DNA from: Beaufortia kweichowensis
Taxonomy: Eukaryota > Chordata > Actinopteri > Cypriniformes > Gastromyzontidae
NCBI GenBank assembly: GCA_019155185.1
Contig: CM032801.1
Coordinates: 6,005,351 to 6,069,350 of the forward strand
Length of the DNA stretch: 64,000 bases
Reading direction: 5' to 3'
The notes under the pieces: model-generated
The model's input: the letters and a program-made list of their open reading frames with translations, nothing else
Database searches by the model: none
Told to the model about the DNA's origin: nothing
Position numbers and translations under genes: made by a program
Shown here: one piece after another, positions 50,626 through 64,000 of the stretch
Layout of the letters: the number at the start of each line of letters is the position of its first letter
Position numbering within the stretch: position 1 is the stretch's first letter

Positions 50626-53419
50626 CAGAACTAAACATGATCAGCAAAAAAGAGATTGAGAGAAAATAATAAGTTGATGGTGTGTGTCCTGAAAAATTCA
50701 ATAACATTTACGGACTATTGGATATAGTATTCATCCATCTTCCCAACATAAGGTATCGACCAGCATGATTATGAGTGATGTATAATAATGCTTAATCCAT
50801 AATGCTCCGCAGTACCCTGCCACCCAGGAGAGACACACGGAAAATATAGTCTCTTTAAAATACAGACAGATCTATCTGCACACCGCATCATTCATCTAGT
50901 CCTGCAGCCACTCTACTATATTACAGACCCGTATTACACGACGCTCTAAAATACTTGATTCTGACTGGCCAGTCGCACAATTCCAAGGTAGGTTATTCCT
51001 TGATACCAAACAAACTAACTAAGAAACTGCGCTATTACCTTGGCTTTAGAAAAAGAAAGACCTGTGGCAGAAATACTGTATGTCTCTGGAGAATAAAAAC
51101 GACCTGCATTGTGGTATGAAGGTCAGACACCATCAGAGGCAAATGGTCGAGCAGTTTCAGTCTGTGTGGTCAAATCCAATCGAGTGATGGGCTGAAATGT
51201 GACCTATTTCTTTTAGCATGATGATTTCTGTTAGTGTAGTGATTTTGTGCACATATTTAGGTCAGAGTTAGGCTGTGTGTCTGCGCTACAGACAGGGGCT
51301 TAGACTAGGCTATAGTAACCTCAACGTTCACTTGATGTGTAATTGAAAACATACAAATGGATTAACCGCACAGGATTTAATGCCAGACAAAGTAACAAAA
51401 TGCCAGACAAAGTTGAGAAAGAAATTTTTTTACTGTTAGTAAAATATTTATTCAAGATACCATCCTACTGTTTAATAAAAATGTGAGACCATGCCTAAAT
51501 CATTTTTTCTGATTTACTTGTTTTCTACATTAATTTACCTGACATAATGTAAAGAACATATAACCTTGATATCTTTAATGACATGTAAAAATTGAAATCA
51601 TAGTGATATTTATAGGTGAAACCAAACTTTGTTGCTCGTTATCTCATAATTTGATTTTGCGACTTTAGACTGATTTTCACAGACAGGGATGCAGAAATGC
51701 ACTTAAAACTGGAATATTCATGTAAATATTAACTTTAAAAACTGAGCAGTTCACACAGTTATTTATCTCTATCTGTATTAGGACTGAAAAAGCAAAATAA
51801 AAGACAACAATACAATAGATTACAGTGGATTAGACTAATCTCTTTGTACTAATCCTGTGTTAATATAAGTACGTAAATCTAAAATAAGCGCTAATTCAGA
51901 GCCTGTATTAACAATCAAATGCAGGTTAAAAAATACTGAAAGAAACTCACAGTAAGTGTCTCGTGCGAAGCAAGAGCTGTTGTGATCTAAAAGAGAAGAG
52001 ATGTGATCAAAGCAGAAGACAAATGGCTCGTGCAACACCTGCAAACACAGCACAACATCAGAACAGCTCAAAAAGATGCCAGCAGACACAAACACACACT
52101 ATAAAAAACACAGACTTCTAGAAAAAACCCTCAGATTTATAATTTCATAGTCTTACAACCAAGTGTTTTACCTGCATCCCTTTCATCCAGTTTCCAGACT
52201 AACAAACCTATACTCTGATAAGAATAAGAATGCATGTCACAAACAACTATAGGGTAAATATAAATAAAAATTCATTCATTCATAAAATCCCGCATTACAA
52301 TTTGACCAAGTATTTTAGAGGGTTTTTAATGGCACACTTAAATCGCTGCAGCCCCCTAGGTATGGGATAAAGTTATGTGTGTAAGATAAGAAAAAAAGAA
52401 AGTTAGAAAAGCAAGGGTTGGTCCTGTCAGCAAAATGCAAAGGGAAAACAGATTTTCATGATTTTGAAGGTTTGTTTTAGATGGATGGTACAAAGAGAGT
52501 GAGAAAAAAACCAACAGTGAAAAAGAGAAATGAGAGGAAAAGAAAGACAAAACAAATACAGAAAAAGTTAAGGGAATGGGAGGGCTAGGAAGGAATTTGT
52601 TTAGACAAAAAACACAGAAAACTACAGGTGACAGGGTGTTGCCATGTCTGCTTATTATAAGCAACTTTGATGGGATCTTTCAAAAAGTTGCATATTTTAA
52701 GATGGGCATGTGCAGGTTGTGCAGATTATTGAATCAACAAAATTTCTTGAACTTTACAAAAATACACAATTTTAAGATTGCAGTAAAATAGAACACTTAA
52801 ATATTAAGAGTAGCTCAATGGGAAAAAACAGACACATGCACCACACATTTTACATTTTTATGGATTTTCAGTGTCTGCTCAATGAAATGAAAGCAGAAGT
52901 GATATGCTGAAGCAGTCTGTCTCTATCTGTGACCTACATTCCTGCTTTTCCCCAGATATTCCTCTTTCGCTCTTTTCCGCCTCCCCCTCATCCCTCGCTC
53001 ATAAATGTTTGATAGTTTTTCCTACAACAGCCGAATTTGTGCCACATAACACACAGAAAGAAACATTCAGATTCAAACAATTTTGTCTCCTGTAGGACAC
53101 TGAGATCTGAAAAAAGAAAGAGTGTGATTGCCAAATAATGTTATGTGAGCTCTAAATTATATCGGCTAACACAGGCAAACTATACAGTGAGAAACAGACG
53201 TGATACATGATTCAATTAGCATGGATTTAATTTGACCAGAGTTAACATGAACACATGAAATGTTCACTAGAGTTCCCTTGTGGATTTGGTGTTTTTTCAC
53301 CAAGACCGTTAGGTTCATCTTCCAGGAGTAGTATAGTATAGTCATCATATCTGTGTGCAAGGGTCCAGGCAATCTACGTGCACAACACATTGTCATGACC
53401 ACATTATACCCTGGATGCG

Positions 53420-53433
53420 GTCGCCATGGTTAC
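53420..53433. promoter_or_regulatory. RFX X-box-like motif
   Basis: GTCGCCATGGTTAC has a consensus left half and one mismatch in the right half. It is the first of five such sites to 59.9 kb. Confidence 0.35.
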
Positions 53434-54019
53434 AGTGCAGCAGAGAGGAGCCTGTCTCCAGGGTTACTCAAGTGCACCCACATGCAAAAAACTGTGGGGG
53501 TCCAGTATAGACTCATAAAACAACAGAATGTAACGCACACTTGCTTAGCTGTCTGTCCAAACGGTTTTTACTCTCTCCTGCATGTATACACACACACACA
53601 GCTGTTAATCTCATTCCAGTAAGCAGCCAGAACTGGCTCAGGGAGGTAATCTGCAGAAAGTCTGTGTTTTGGACACAGTAGGACAGCTGCCCTCAAACGC
53701 AGCCAATATACACACAAATGCTCTAATTTTTTAAACAATCTCATTTGCTCATTTTTTAACTCTCTCTTAAATGCAACACTGCATGACAGACAAAGGGACA
53801 TTTTGTGTGTGTGTGTGTGTGACACGAAGTCAGAACTGTAACATGCTAGAATCAGACCCACACAGAATCTGCTCCCAAAGAACTCAGATGGCATATTTCT
53901 GCAGAACTGGACACCTATCATCCACATCCCCCCTGCAGTTTATTAAATATTTTGTCTAACTTGTAAATATTTGAAACAACTAGCGTAATAATCTCCACTT
54001 GTTTTTACATGGGTTTTAA

Positions 54020-54195
54020 ACAAACCTACTGGTCAGGCATTGCATTAGCAATGCAAACGTCATGGGTTCTAACACACATAGAGAACATGCATACAAAAAG
54101 ATGTATAGATTTAATGCAGGTTGCCTTGCAGAAAACCATCTACATAGATTTAATGTAAATGTAACAAAGGACACTGTGTGTATAAAAAAATGATT
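54020..54195 (+). mobile_element. Degenerate tRNA-derived SINE
   Basis: The head-like text CTGGTCAGGCATTGCATTAG, CAATGCAAACG and CATGGGTTCTAA (a decayed B box) is followed by ACACACATAG, ATGTATAGATTTAATGCAGG and AATGTAAATGTAAC. The order and spacing match a tRNA-SINE. Confidence 0.5.
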
Positions 54196-54578
54196 GAAAT
54201 GGGTGACTAAATAATTAGGCATTTACATTTGTAATGTTTCCATGAAGTCTGATTATTTACAGCCTCATAAACTGTTGCTATCGATTACAGGCCAAGATTA
54301 ATTATGTAAGTCTGACAATCAGATCAGTCAGGTTTCCCTCAAGCAGAAACCTTTGAAAATGAGCATTAGGCATCAGAATATTTGTATTTTGTGGATGTAA
54401 TGAGCTGACGCTGTTCACCTTTTCAAATTACTGAATGGGTTGTTAGATGTGGGCAGGTGTTTTTCCATTATAAGTTAACACTATAATTAATCTCTATCTT
54501 TCTACAAACACACACACACACACAGTGGCATTCACTCCACAGACTGAATTATCCCATTTAAATCTCCTGCACCCTTAG

Positions 54579-54634
54579 GTTGCCATGGTAACAGCCTGTG
54601 CGGTGCTAGCTATGGATTGGTTGCCGGGGGCAAC
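54579..54634. promoter_or_regulatory. Pair of RFX X-box motifs
   Basis: GTTGCCATGGTAAC (54579-54592) is a full X-box with 2-bp spacing. GTTGCCGGGGGCAAC (54620-54634) is a perfect inverted GTTGCC/GGCAAC pair with 3-bp spacing. Two consensus sites within 56 bp suggest an RFX-bound element. Confidence 0.5.
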
Positions 54635-55463
54635 ATGCTTTCCAATCAAACCTGTTACTGGGGTCCTGAAAAACACCCCCCACATACACCAAAATCATGA
54701 GGAAACAGAGGTGACGCTTGGAAAAAAAAGAGACTCAGAAATAAGAAATGATTTCGGACCTTGCAACAAATACAGACAACTGGATATGATATCACACTAT
54801 ACAGCTTCTGTTTTTAACATTTATTTTTTTATAATTTAATAATAAACAATGATCAATAACAAAAAATGATCAATTCTAAATGCTGAAATACATCTAATAT
54901 TCACACCAACTGAAGTCTATTCTTTGTGTCCAGGCAAGAGGTCAATGTGTGACATTTAGATCCTGGTCAAATGTCTTTTGAGTTCACCAAACTTGAACTC
55001 TGGCACACAGCAAACAATAAAACTTCTGCACATATGCACACATTCCCACACTGGGATGCAAGGGAATAAAATGCTGCCAGAACAAGACAAAGACAGTATC
55101 TGTATGTTAATCATCAATACTAGTCCTGCACAGTAACTTTAGTATTCTGCTGAAATTTTGCATTCTGCAACACTCCAGCTATCAATCAAACAAAGTCCTA
55201 CTTGATAAAGAAGATAATGAAGTTTTAAATCAGCTATAACTGTACAGAGGAACAATAATGTTGCGATAACTTGGAGCAATTTTTTTCCAGATCTCCCAAC
55301 TTATAATGTTCCCCCGGCTAACTCCTCCACCCGAGTTTAAATTCAGTAAATTCATACTTCAACGGTGCAGACCACATGAACAGAACGTGGACAGTCACAG
55401 CTGGGAAAATCCCGGTCAGATGTGACATGCTGCAATGACCGACCACTGACAACACAGAGACAC

Positions 55464-55478
55464 AGCGCCACCTAGCAC
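55464..55478 (-). promoter_or_regulatory. CTCF-like motif, reverse orientation
   Basis: The minus strand reads GTGCTAGGTGGCGCT, a good match to the CTCF core. It is close to the group of X-box motifs at 53.4-59.9 kb. Confidence 0.35.
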
Positions 55479-55993
55479 ACTAACAGCATCTGTGTAGTAC
55501 AACAATCTCAGTAAACTGTTATTTAAAAGGAACATGTTTCATCCTTATGTTATAGAAAAGGAGACATACGAGCTCCCTGACACACACACACCTCTCTTGT
55601 GCACACTAAACAAACATAACACACACTTAGGAATGTGCAGAGCTGCACATAGCAGAACAGAACATTAAGCACTTAGTGGTTAGAGGACCAGTCCAATTAG
55701 GAAACATATTTCAGTCATTTATAGGATCGACAAACACATCATTGCTCAGATTCCTGCATGCCACATGTGTTGCATACTGCTGCCCTGCAAGAAAGTCACA
55801 TTTACTTATTTACCATTTCACACGGACACATTGTTATGCAGGTGAATTCCAAGACATCCCAACAAGTGATAACCGCTTAAATTCTCACCAGATCCTCTAT
55901 TTCTTTAAGAGACAGAACTTACACCCGAGACATAGTGGGCATAACACAGTCATTTTGTTACGGTTGTCAATGTTCAAGAGAGTGCGAAAGTGT

Positions 55994-56121
<128 letters not shown>

Positions 56122-58055
56122 GTTTCTGAGATAATTAACAGAAAGTTTTATACTAATATTCAAACAGTTGAAAAACTTTATAAGTTGGCAAAGAACTTGA
56201 AAAAGAAAATATACAAAGTTATTTAACAGAGTATTTCATTTTCCCTCAAAGGAAATCAAAACCCACAGGCACAAAGCCCATGATGAACCTCTGACCAGCT
56301 CTGTCTGTCTCAGCACATCTGTGAGGATGCAGATTGCCTTCTAAGACTCAATTCTGGTGAGTTTGAAAAGAAGCATTGCATGTATCATCTTGCAAGACCT
56401 ACATCAGAAATGGATGCGCCGTTCCTCTGCTAAAGAAACAAAAGATGAGAGAGATACAGTGAAAAGATATGAGTGGAAAGAAGATGAACCTAAAACTCCC
56501 ATCACTGAGTAAAGAACATCAGAGGGTGGGTGACTTGGAAACACAGAAAAAGACACAGGCAAACAGCTACAGAGAGATACGCTTCATCTGCTGAAAGAGT
56601 GCAGAGATAAGACCAAAGAATAACAGACAGAGAGAGAGTTGAAGCTCGGGTGTGTGTAATGGATAGCAGATGTTGGAGACGCGGTCAGTGGGGAAATCTG
56701 TCTTTATGAGCAAATAATTCCATCATTTGTGCGTGAAAAACACAGTATTTCTTCCATCGTTCACATGAGAGTGGCCTCAATTGGCTTGCCAGCACATGAT
56801 TAACCCTGTGTGTGTGGAGCAAAATCAGAAAGACTGTCACATATGGACCAGCTGTGTGGCGTCTATTAGCACATCTTAATGATGCTCTAGAGAAAGAGAG
56901 AGAGAAAGAGAGTTTTTCCACCCTGAAAGAAAATTTAATTTAATGATGCATCATGATTCTTGATCAGTTTACAAAACGTAATTCATAACCAAATTCTAAA
57001 ATAAATTATCCATGATTATGTTTATTTAGAGAAACATATGCGTTTATCTTTATTCATTCAGCAGATGTTTTCCAATGCCCTGTAGTATTTAATTTCTTGA
57101 ATAAGCATCTTTTTGGTCCTAAAACAATATTCCTACAATATTCTTACAGGCCAAAAATTCCAACAAGCATCATAGTCTGCAGCTGTAAAGTAAACTATAA
57201 CCTACTGCTAAAATCAGACCGAAATTAATGATGACTAACAAGGATATTGTTCCAGGACCAAACGATGCTGAAGCAGAAACATGTTCTAGTGTAGCAGGGT
57301 CAACACAAACACAGCCTTCAAGACTTCCAGATGTGCAATGCATTGCTTACACTCATTTTAAAATGAGCAGTATTGGAAAAGTGTGCATCCACAAACCACT
57401 CTGGAAAACCTGGAAAAAGAATCATTACAATCCATTTGGGAATGTTTGGTCTTTTTGTCAGCCCTTTTTTTGCATTACATTATTGATTGTGGAGCTTCTG
57501 GTAAGAGTCTGGCATGGATAACAAACCATGATGCATCTCATTAAAATAATTACCCAGCAGTCTTCATTAAGGTTATACGGACAACATTGAAAAAATCTGT
57601 AGAAGAAAATCATCCTGATCCTTTCCATTCTATCCTTTTTTCTTAAAATGAGAACAATCAAAAAGTGGCAGACTGAATTGACTATGTGTTACTGACTATT
57701 CACATTCTAGAATATACAATCAGTATTGAAGTGTAGGAGAAATCCTTCAATGTTCTTTACTCTGCTGTTTATCTCAAGGGTGAAAGAGAATGTACAGAGC
57801 ACGCTCGGATTTCACATTTCTACTGATCGTCCATCATTTTCACAGACACGCTTTCATTATCCGAGCGGAGTGATAGACCAGATAACAGGAGCCATGACAC
57901 AGGGCTCGACATTCCCTGAGGACACACAGACCATGTCCAATGGACTTGTGTGTATGTGTGGTCTACGCTGTAGAGTTATTGAGTTTTCACAGTATCAGTA
58001 CTTTTTAGTCAATTGCTCTGAGAATATATAATCAACTCCTTAGGGCTTATTTTTC

Positions 58056-58324
58056 TTAAAGAAACAGTTTGCTAGGAAAATTAACATTATGTCAAAATAA
58101 ATTCAAGTCATTCCAAAAAAGTATTATTTTCTTTCTTCCGTGGAAAAAGTTATTTTCCATACAGCTGAAGTGGATGGTTAAAAGCAACATAGCATTATCA
58201 TAAAAATAGTACGGAACATGCAATTTTATATTTCATGGAAGAATGATAATAACACAGGGTTGGACTGGCATGAAGGTAGTTAATGATGACAGGAGTTTCA
58301 GTTTTGGGTGCACTACTGCTTTAA
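58056..58324. mobile_element. Palindromic cyprinid MITE, old copy
   Basis: It begins TTAAAGAAACAGTTTGCTAG and ends GTTTTGGGTGCACTACTGCT followed by TTAA. It has AAGTCATTCCAAAAAAG and TTTCTTTCTTCCG on the left, and GGTTGGACTGGCATGAAGG and AATGATGACAGGAG on the right. It is more diverged than the other copies. Confidence 0.5.
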
Positions 58325-58730
58325 GAGAAAACGAAAGCTGGCATAAGCATATAATGATTCCTGTTTAAACCCATTACAGCTGGTTAAGCAGAAATTGATT
58401 TATGTATTATTTAAAGAGTATTTCTGGGGTGAATTAGGTCCTAAATTAAAAGTATTTCTGTTCAAGGAATATCTCGATTCTTTGATCGCTGTAGCTTTAA
58501 GTGGCTAAACTCCATCCTTGATCCCTTTAAACCAGCCCAAACTTCCCAAACACTTTCTCATCTTTCTGAGCATTTAGGACACACACACAGAAAACACACA
58601 CACAATACCCATACGATGTTTGAAAATGGTGTCTGTGCCTCACGAGGAGAGGAAAAGAGTCTCTTTGTCTGCCATTTTTGGCTGATTAGAGGAAACATTC
58701 CCAAGATTCCTTAGTGGCAAGAAGGGCTCC

Positions 58731-58745
58731 ATCGCCAATGGCAAC
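58731..58745. promoter_or_regulatory. RFX X-box-like motif with internal CCAAT
   Basis: ATCGCCAATGGCAAC has a perfect right half, GGCAAC, and a left half with one mismatch, spaced by 3 bp. A CCAAT pentamer overlaps it. Confidence 0.35.
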
Positions 58746-59910
58746 ATTTCAATTCTTCAATTCAGATGCTTATAGATGAAAAAAGAAGCCATATTGTTAA
58801 GTCCAGTAAAGAAGACAAAGTGGAAACAGAGATAGGAAAACAGCTTGGGGCACTTGAGAAAATGCCAAACAGGGCAGTAAGAAGCCTTAAGCTGGGTCTG
58901 TAGGAAACTTACTAAGGCACTCTGAAGCACGGAAGAAGAGATGGATCTAAAAGAATATAAGCTAGGATAAGATCACAACTCACCTTTCTCAAGAAAGATC
59001 ATCTTTAGGAAAATGCATCGGCTCAATTCAGCAGCTTAAACCTCCTGGACAAAACAGGTCAAACATGGTCAAGCTGGTAAAATGATGTCCAATATGGGTT
59101 CATGGATATCAGCATCATTAATCAAGAATTGGAAAAATCTCTATGATTATTAACAACAAACAAACACAACATGCATCACATTTAATTATTTTAATCGCTT
59201 TGCAATATCAAACAAGATCAAGTATTCAAAAATTTGTTTTACGATGTTGGCCTGTTTTGTCTGGCACTGCTAAATTAAACAGTGCCATTTTCTACATGGT
59301 CACTAGGTGACTATGTGCAAACCAGATTACTCATCTAGACCAGTTTGAACCAAGGTCAGGGTGGATTTTTTTGACACTGATTTAGGGGTAATCTTTGTAG
59401 AATCGTGATAACTTAATAAAATGGTTTACACTTTGCAATTCTTACGGGTAGCTGAAATCAGCCAGAGTATGTGATGAACATAGTGGGCAAGGGAAGTGTA
59501 GAATGCTGTGAATGAGAGGCATTTCAATTCTCTAGAAATCTATAAAGCTTTATGTATGATTGTGTGGGCACACATTCACGCTAATAACACTAAATTACCA
59601 ACCTGAGCCAGCTAGAAACCATGTGAACACAACAAAAGCATTCAAAACTGGCATTAGACTAGATTTTCTGGCACTGTGTTGTATACTCATCACATTCGAT
59701 TTTGCTAAAATTCTTCAGCCTATTTTCCAGTGCTTGAATGGCAACAGGTCCATTCACCGGCAGTAAACAGATGGCAATAAAAACAGCATCCATTTAACAA
59801 CAGATTTTTCAATAAAAAGAGCATAACACTATCCATAACAGAATAAAAGGGAGGACGTGTCTGTCTGAGGGACACAAATGACGCAAAACCGAATAAAGAT
59901 GAGAAGCACT

Positions 59911-59924
59911 GTTTCTATGGTAAC
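59911..59924. promoter_or_regulatory. RFX X-box-like motif
   Basis: GTTTCTATGGTAAC has a consensus right half (GGTAAC) and two mismatches in the left half. It is the right-most site of the 53.4-59.9 kb group. Confidence 0.35.
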
Positions 59925-62514
59925 CATTTTCCCAGTCTTATCTGAGGGTCTAAGTGCCTCCCAGTCTGGAGTTAGGATTTTTATTTTTTCTCTCTAAAAA
60001 ACATGGAGAACATGACGGAGAACCTAGTTTTTCATATTTTACCATTAAACTTTTTTCTTTTTAAATTGTCTGTGATTGCTGAGAAAGTAAGTCACTTTAT
60101 AGAGACTGAACTTACAAAGACCAATTGCTAGCAAGTGTAACTACAGAAATGTTCATTGCTTTGTATTATTTAGATTGTATTATTTTCCAGGCCAAGATGT
60201 AATAATCTTAAAACTGCCTAGTTTCCAGGTTTTCTATCACTGTGGAAGCCCTATAAAAAAGACATAAAATATGACACATACAGGAAACAAGAATGAGATT
60301 TATAATTGTTTGCCTAAATTAGTCACAACTAGCGGAAATAAAATACTGTACATCACATTAGTGCCCTGACATTTAAAGTGGTGATAAGTACATTTTAAAT
60401 CTAAACAGAAACGGGAAACTAAAGTGTAATAAGAGTGATGCCAAACCCAAGGAGAAAATCACAGGCTGCCCACTTGAGTTCTGCTTTCAGTTCTGCCAAG
60501 CCACACAAACATGCATCTCTGCCACGTTAACTACTTCACACTGATCTTAACTAAAGCAAACACTGGCAATAACAGGTAAATCAATTCCAAAAGATACTAA
60601 TCATTGTACTGCCAAACCAGAGAGGAATGAACCTGAGCGATGCAGACCACTAATGTGTGCCACTTTGGCCAGCTCTGAATTACCATGCCAGACGTAAGCC
60701 ATTACAGTCTTCTCAAAATCAGGTTTCTAATTCTGTTAAATGCGATAACTGACTTGATTAGGTTTAAATGTTACTGGGGACCTGAGGCCATGATTTACAT
60801 CTTACACTGGCTCTGTACCAGAACTTAAGAGTTGCCTGTGGTAAGTGACATTTTAAGGCATCATAGCGTGTGGTAGGCAATATAACTATGCTGTCAACAA
60901 AGAAACCTTGTTTTGGCCAAACTCTAAGGCAGCATTGCATGTATTCTTTACAAAAAAAAAAGATATATATACGAGATGCCATATTTAACTGCTCCAGACA
61001 AGTAGATTCGTCTGAAATCTTGGAATGTTGGCCTACTATTAATAATAGCACTCGGTCGCAGTCCACTCCAATGTTTTTATCCCTCTAAACTTTCTTCTAC
61101 AGGAGTGCATGCTGGGACTCCTGGGAGACATGAAGGTTCCCAGCTAAAAGAACAAAAGCAGGCAAACATCAACAGCATTCAGACAGAAACACTTCACAGA
61201 CTCTCTGTTCAAAGCTCTCCCCATCTGAAGAGGGATCAGGTGTGTGTGTATAAAATGTTGAAGACCACTTTAGGTGAAAACACATGAGTGGAAGGTCTGA
61301 AAGAGTCTGAAGGAACTGAAAAGGTTTTAGTATGATGGGAAAGTTAAAGAGCCGAATGTGAGCAATGAGAAGAGTTCATTAACAATCTCATTATTTTTAA
61401 TTGGCTTGGTTAAATTTATAGGAATGGGATAATGGACTACCACGCCTTTTCCTGTTTCTTTCAAATTCATTCGGTTTCCAACTCACTTATGCTCAATAAT
61501 TCACTAACTTTCTCTTAACACACACACAATTTTTACAGCTCTTGGAAGGTGAAAAGACGTGAGAAATCGACAAAAGTAATATCATTTTTTTACTTATTAT
61601 TTTAACATTTTTACACAAAATTTGATCAAAACTATAAAATAACCATATTTTTTCAGACCATTTGATGGCTCTGGCTTAATTAAACCTGAAACACAGTGAA
61701 GACATGTAGCAGCATCCTAAGCATTTGTTGCATATTGTTTACCAATCTTAAATATACAGTATACTCTACACAACATGCAATGAATGAACAGACAGCTAAA
61801 CACAGCCAGATGCAATACAACACTCCTACAAAACAAACACCAGAAACACAAACAGCTGTAAATCATGACATGCACCCCATAAAAAAATTAATTGTAGTCG
61901 TCTGCCTTGTGGAATGTATATAATGACCCCATATACTTATATATATATATTTTTTTTTTTTATGCCGATTAAATATTTCAAGGGACAATAAAAAAGTAAG
62001 CTTATTGGTTCCTTGACATAAAAACGACCTAATCTATTAAAAAACGCCATGATGTTTCACAGGCTGCACGTTTGACATGTCTAAAAAGCTGTCTGGATCT
62101 GCAGATTGTGTCGAGTCTGCCATCTGGCGTCCGGTACGGAAACTAGCTGACGTTTACATACACATACATATATGGTGATGCGTTACGTTTTAATAATGTC
62201 ACCGTACTTAGAAAAGGTCTTACAATAACTCTTTAGCAGGATCTTTTAGTGTCTCCAGACTTACCTGACTAAAAAAAGAGCATTTTTCCCTTTTCAGAGT
62301 AAAACTGTTATAAAACAGTGACAATTTTAAACAAACGCAGCTACTCATAAATGAGAAGTAATTGAGGTGCTCTTAAAAATAAAGGCGTTTTAAAGATTAA
62401 GCCAGACAAATGAACTAAATCAGTGCTTGACAAGCGTGAGTTTTCACAAATCCTCACAATAACGTCCAATTATTTATAATAATGATATCAAGTACCTGGA
62501 GATGAAATGTTTCT

Positions 62515-62650
62515 CCACGTGGACTTCGTGTAGATGAGAAATATAAACATTATTGTGCTTTCACACTGCGCTCTTGACAACTCCGATTTAATATACTCCC
62601 CAAACCGGAAATAAACGTCTGGAACGGCGCTCGTAGTCGGACATCCGACC
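62515..62650. promoter_or_regulatory. Promoter-like patch with E-box and ETS site
   Basis: A palindromic E-box CCACGTGG (62515-62522), an ETS site ACCGGAAAT (62604-62612) and several CpGs (62620-62715) occur together in otherwise AT-rich DNA. On the minus strand a CAG|GTACTT donor near 62497 and a perfect CAG|GTAAGT donor near 62264 follow. This could be the 5' end of a leftward transcript. Confidence 0.25.
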
Positions 62651-64000
62651 TCTGAACTAGGGGCATGAACCCGACCTCAGGGAGACGCGTCATTTGATGT
62701 CACGCCCAGGATGCTTCCAGTGAGATTAGCGCAGATCTTGTGTGAAAATAAGTAAAAGTATTGTCACAGCACGAAATGATATGAAAGTCTCTTCTGCAAA
62801 TTTGATTAATAAATTAAAAATGTAATTATAGTGTCAGCACTGTCTTAAAAATAACAATTAAAATGTCTGAAAAAAAATCTGTTTATGGAGATACAGTGTG
62901 ATTGTATTATTATTCTCAATAAATGTTGCGGCTTTGCTTTTTTGTCAGATATTTTGTTTTCTTTTAACTTTCTTTAAAAGGACAAAATATGGATTTACTT
63001 TACACATAATAAACAAAAATTATATATTTAAACAAATCACCAATTTGCATGATATTGCTTTTAATGGTGATGCTCACTGGAAAAATAGAACACAATATAG
63101 TTGTAAAAATTGACAAGCTTGATATCCATATTTAACAGATTAGGTATCAAAGTATACAACAGTTTAAACATGCGGCATTACTAGTAGTGAAGGATTCTAA
63201 AGATAGCTGTGTATCTTAGTCAGCTGACAATATCTAATGTTGCATGCTGTTTTCTTTAAAAAGAAAAAAAGAAAAAAAAAGGACAGTTAACCAAAACCCT
63301 CCTGTACACCAGATTGCCTTTTAAATTATACCTATAGTAAACTGATACCAAGAGAGTTAATTTGACAAACATTGTAAATAGAAAGTCAAATATTTCTTGA
63401 ACCCAAGACCATCGTTGTGGAATTCTGATCACCAATAACTTTTGGTGCTGTGTGATTTCAGACAAGAAGACAAAAAATGAAAAGTGGACAGTACAAGAAG
63501 TGACTGGTTGTGTTAAGTGAAATAGTACCTTTTTTACTTTTGCATACCTTTTTTGTTCACACCATACAACACTGAACAAGGCCATGAAGCACCAGCAAAA
63601 TGAAAAAGTTGCCATTTAATTTCCTTTCCTCAATGCTAGAATAGCTTGTGTATGATTAAAGGTACTAGTATGTAAAGAGAACCAAGCTTAAACAAGAAGC
63701 CAGAAATACAAAACAAAACATAACTTATATATATTTTCATGTGAAGGATTTCCTAATTCTATAAGAATGATGAACAGCATAATATAATACAGCTAATCAG
63801 GAGCCCTGCTAATTTATTACCATTTTCCTGCTGTAATCTCTAAAGAAGAATAACATTAATTTACATACGGCAGGTAAAATGACCTCTCCTCATTAACCAA
63901 TACTTGATTTCTCTGATCAGTCTTAGTGTTTCTCCGCAGGTAATCAGAGCTAGAACAGATCACATACTTTAGTTGAGTTTGGTGGACATGTGTTTAGCTT

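Noticed and set aside
60764..61066. 100-aa minus-strand ORF, considered as a transposase fragment
   Set aside because: I see no DDE/D or helix-turn-helix pattern and no terminal repeats around it.

Overview
The window looks like AT-rich, gene-poor DNA from a teleost fish, most probably a cyprinid (carp/danio group). Three things point that way. Palindromic MITEs of the GGGATAGTTTACCC type and GGTAACACT-ended MITEs are scattered through it. So are tRNA-derived SINE fragments with the AAGTCGCTTTGGATAAAAGC tail, and both groups are common in cyprinid genomes. The two clear genes are a fish-type TRIM (finTRIM/TRIM25-like) gene and a small MARCKS-family gene with the vertebrate two-exon structure. 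There are no bacterial, phage or organellar signatures.

Layout. 1-17.3 kb: no supportable gene; several MITE copies, a TATA-like site near 3.9 kb and weak splice-like signals. 17.3-21.5 kb: a complete six-exon TRIM gene on the + strand (18450-20689, 378 aa; RING, two B-boxes, coiled coil, no B30.2 domain). An ISRE-like element lies upstream, two outward-facing CTCF-like motifs flank the gene, and a diverged tandem duplication lies downstream. 22.6-25.5 kb: marcksl1 on the - strand (two coding exons, 208 aa). The two genes converge, with their 3' ends about 1.5-2 kb apart. 25.5-64 kb: mostly non-coding DNA with long (GA)n/(CT)n tracts, MITEs, SINE fragments, an irregular minisatellite near 37.8 kb, ETS-type motifs at 26-32.4 kb and RFX X-box motifs at 53.4-59.9 kb. 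One possible exon on the - strand (46959-47112) and a promoter-like patch near 62.6 kb suggest, without proving, a long-intron gene transcribed leftwards.

The TRIM gene probably belongs to the expanded antiviral/immune TRIM repertoire of fish. marcksl1 encodes a myristoylated, phosphoinositide/actin-regulating membrane-associated protein. The two have no obvious functional link. Most long open frames elsewhere are chance frames, frames read through GA/CT microsatellites, or antisense frames of the alanine/glutamate-rich marcksl1 exon. All motif and repeat calls were made by eye; no alignment or database search was run.
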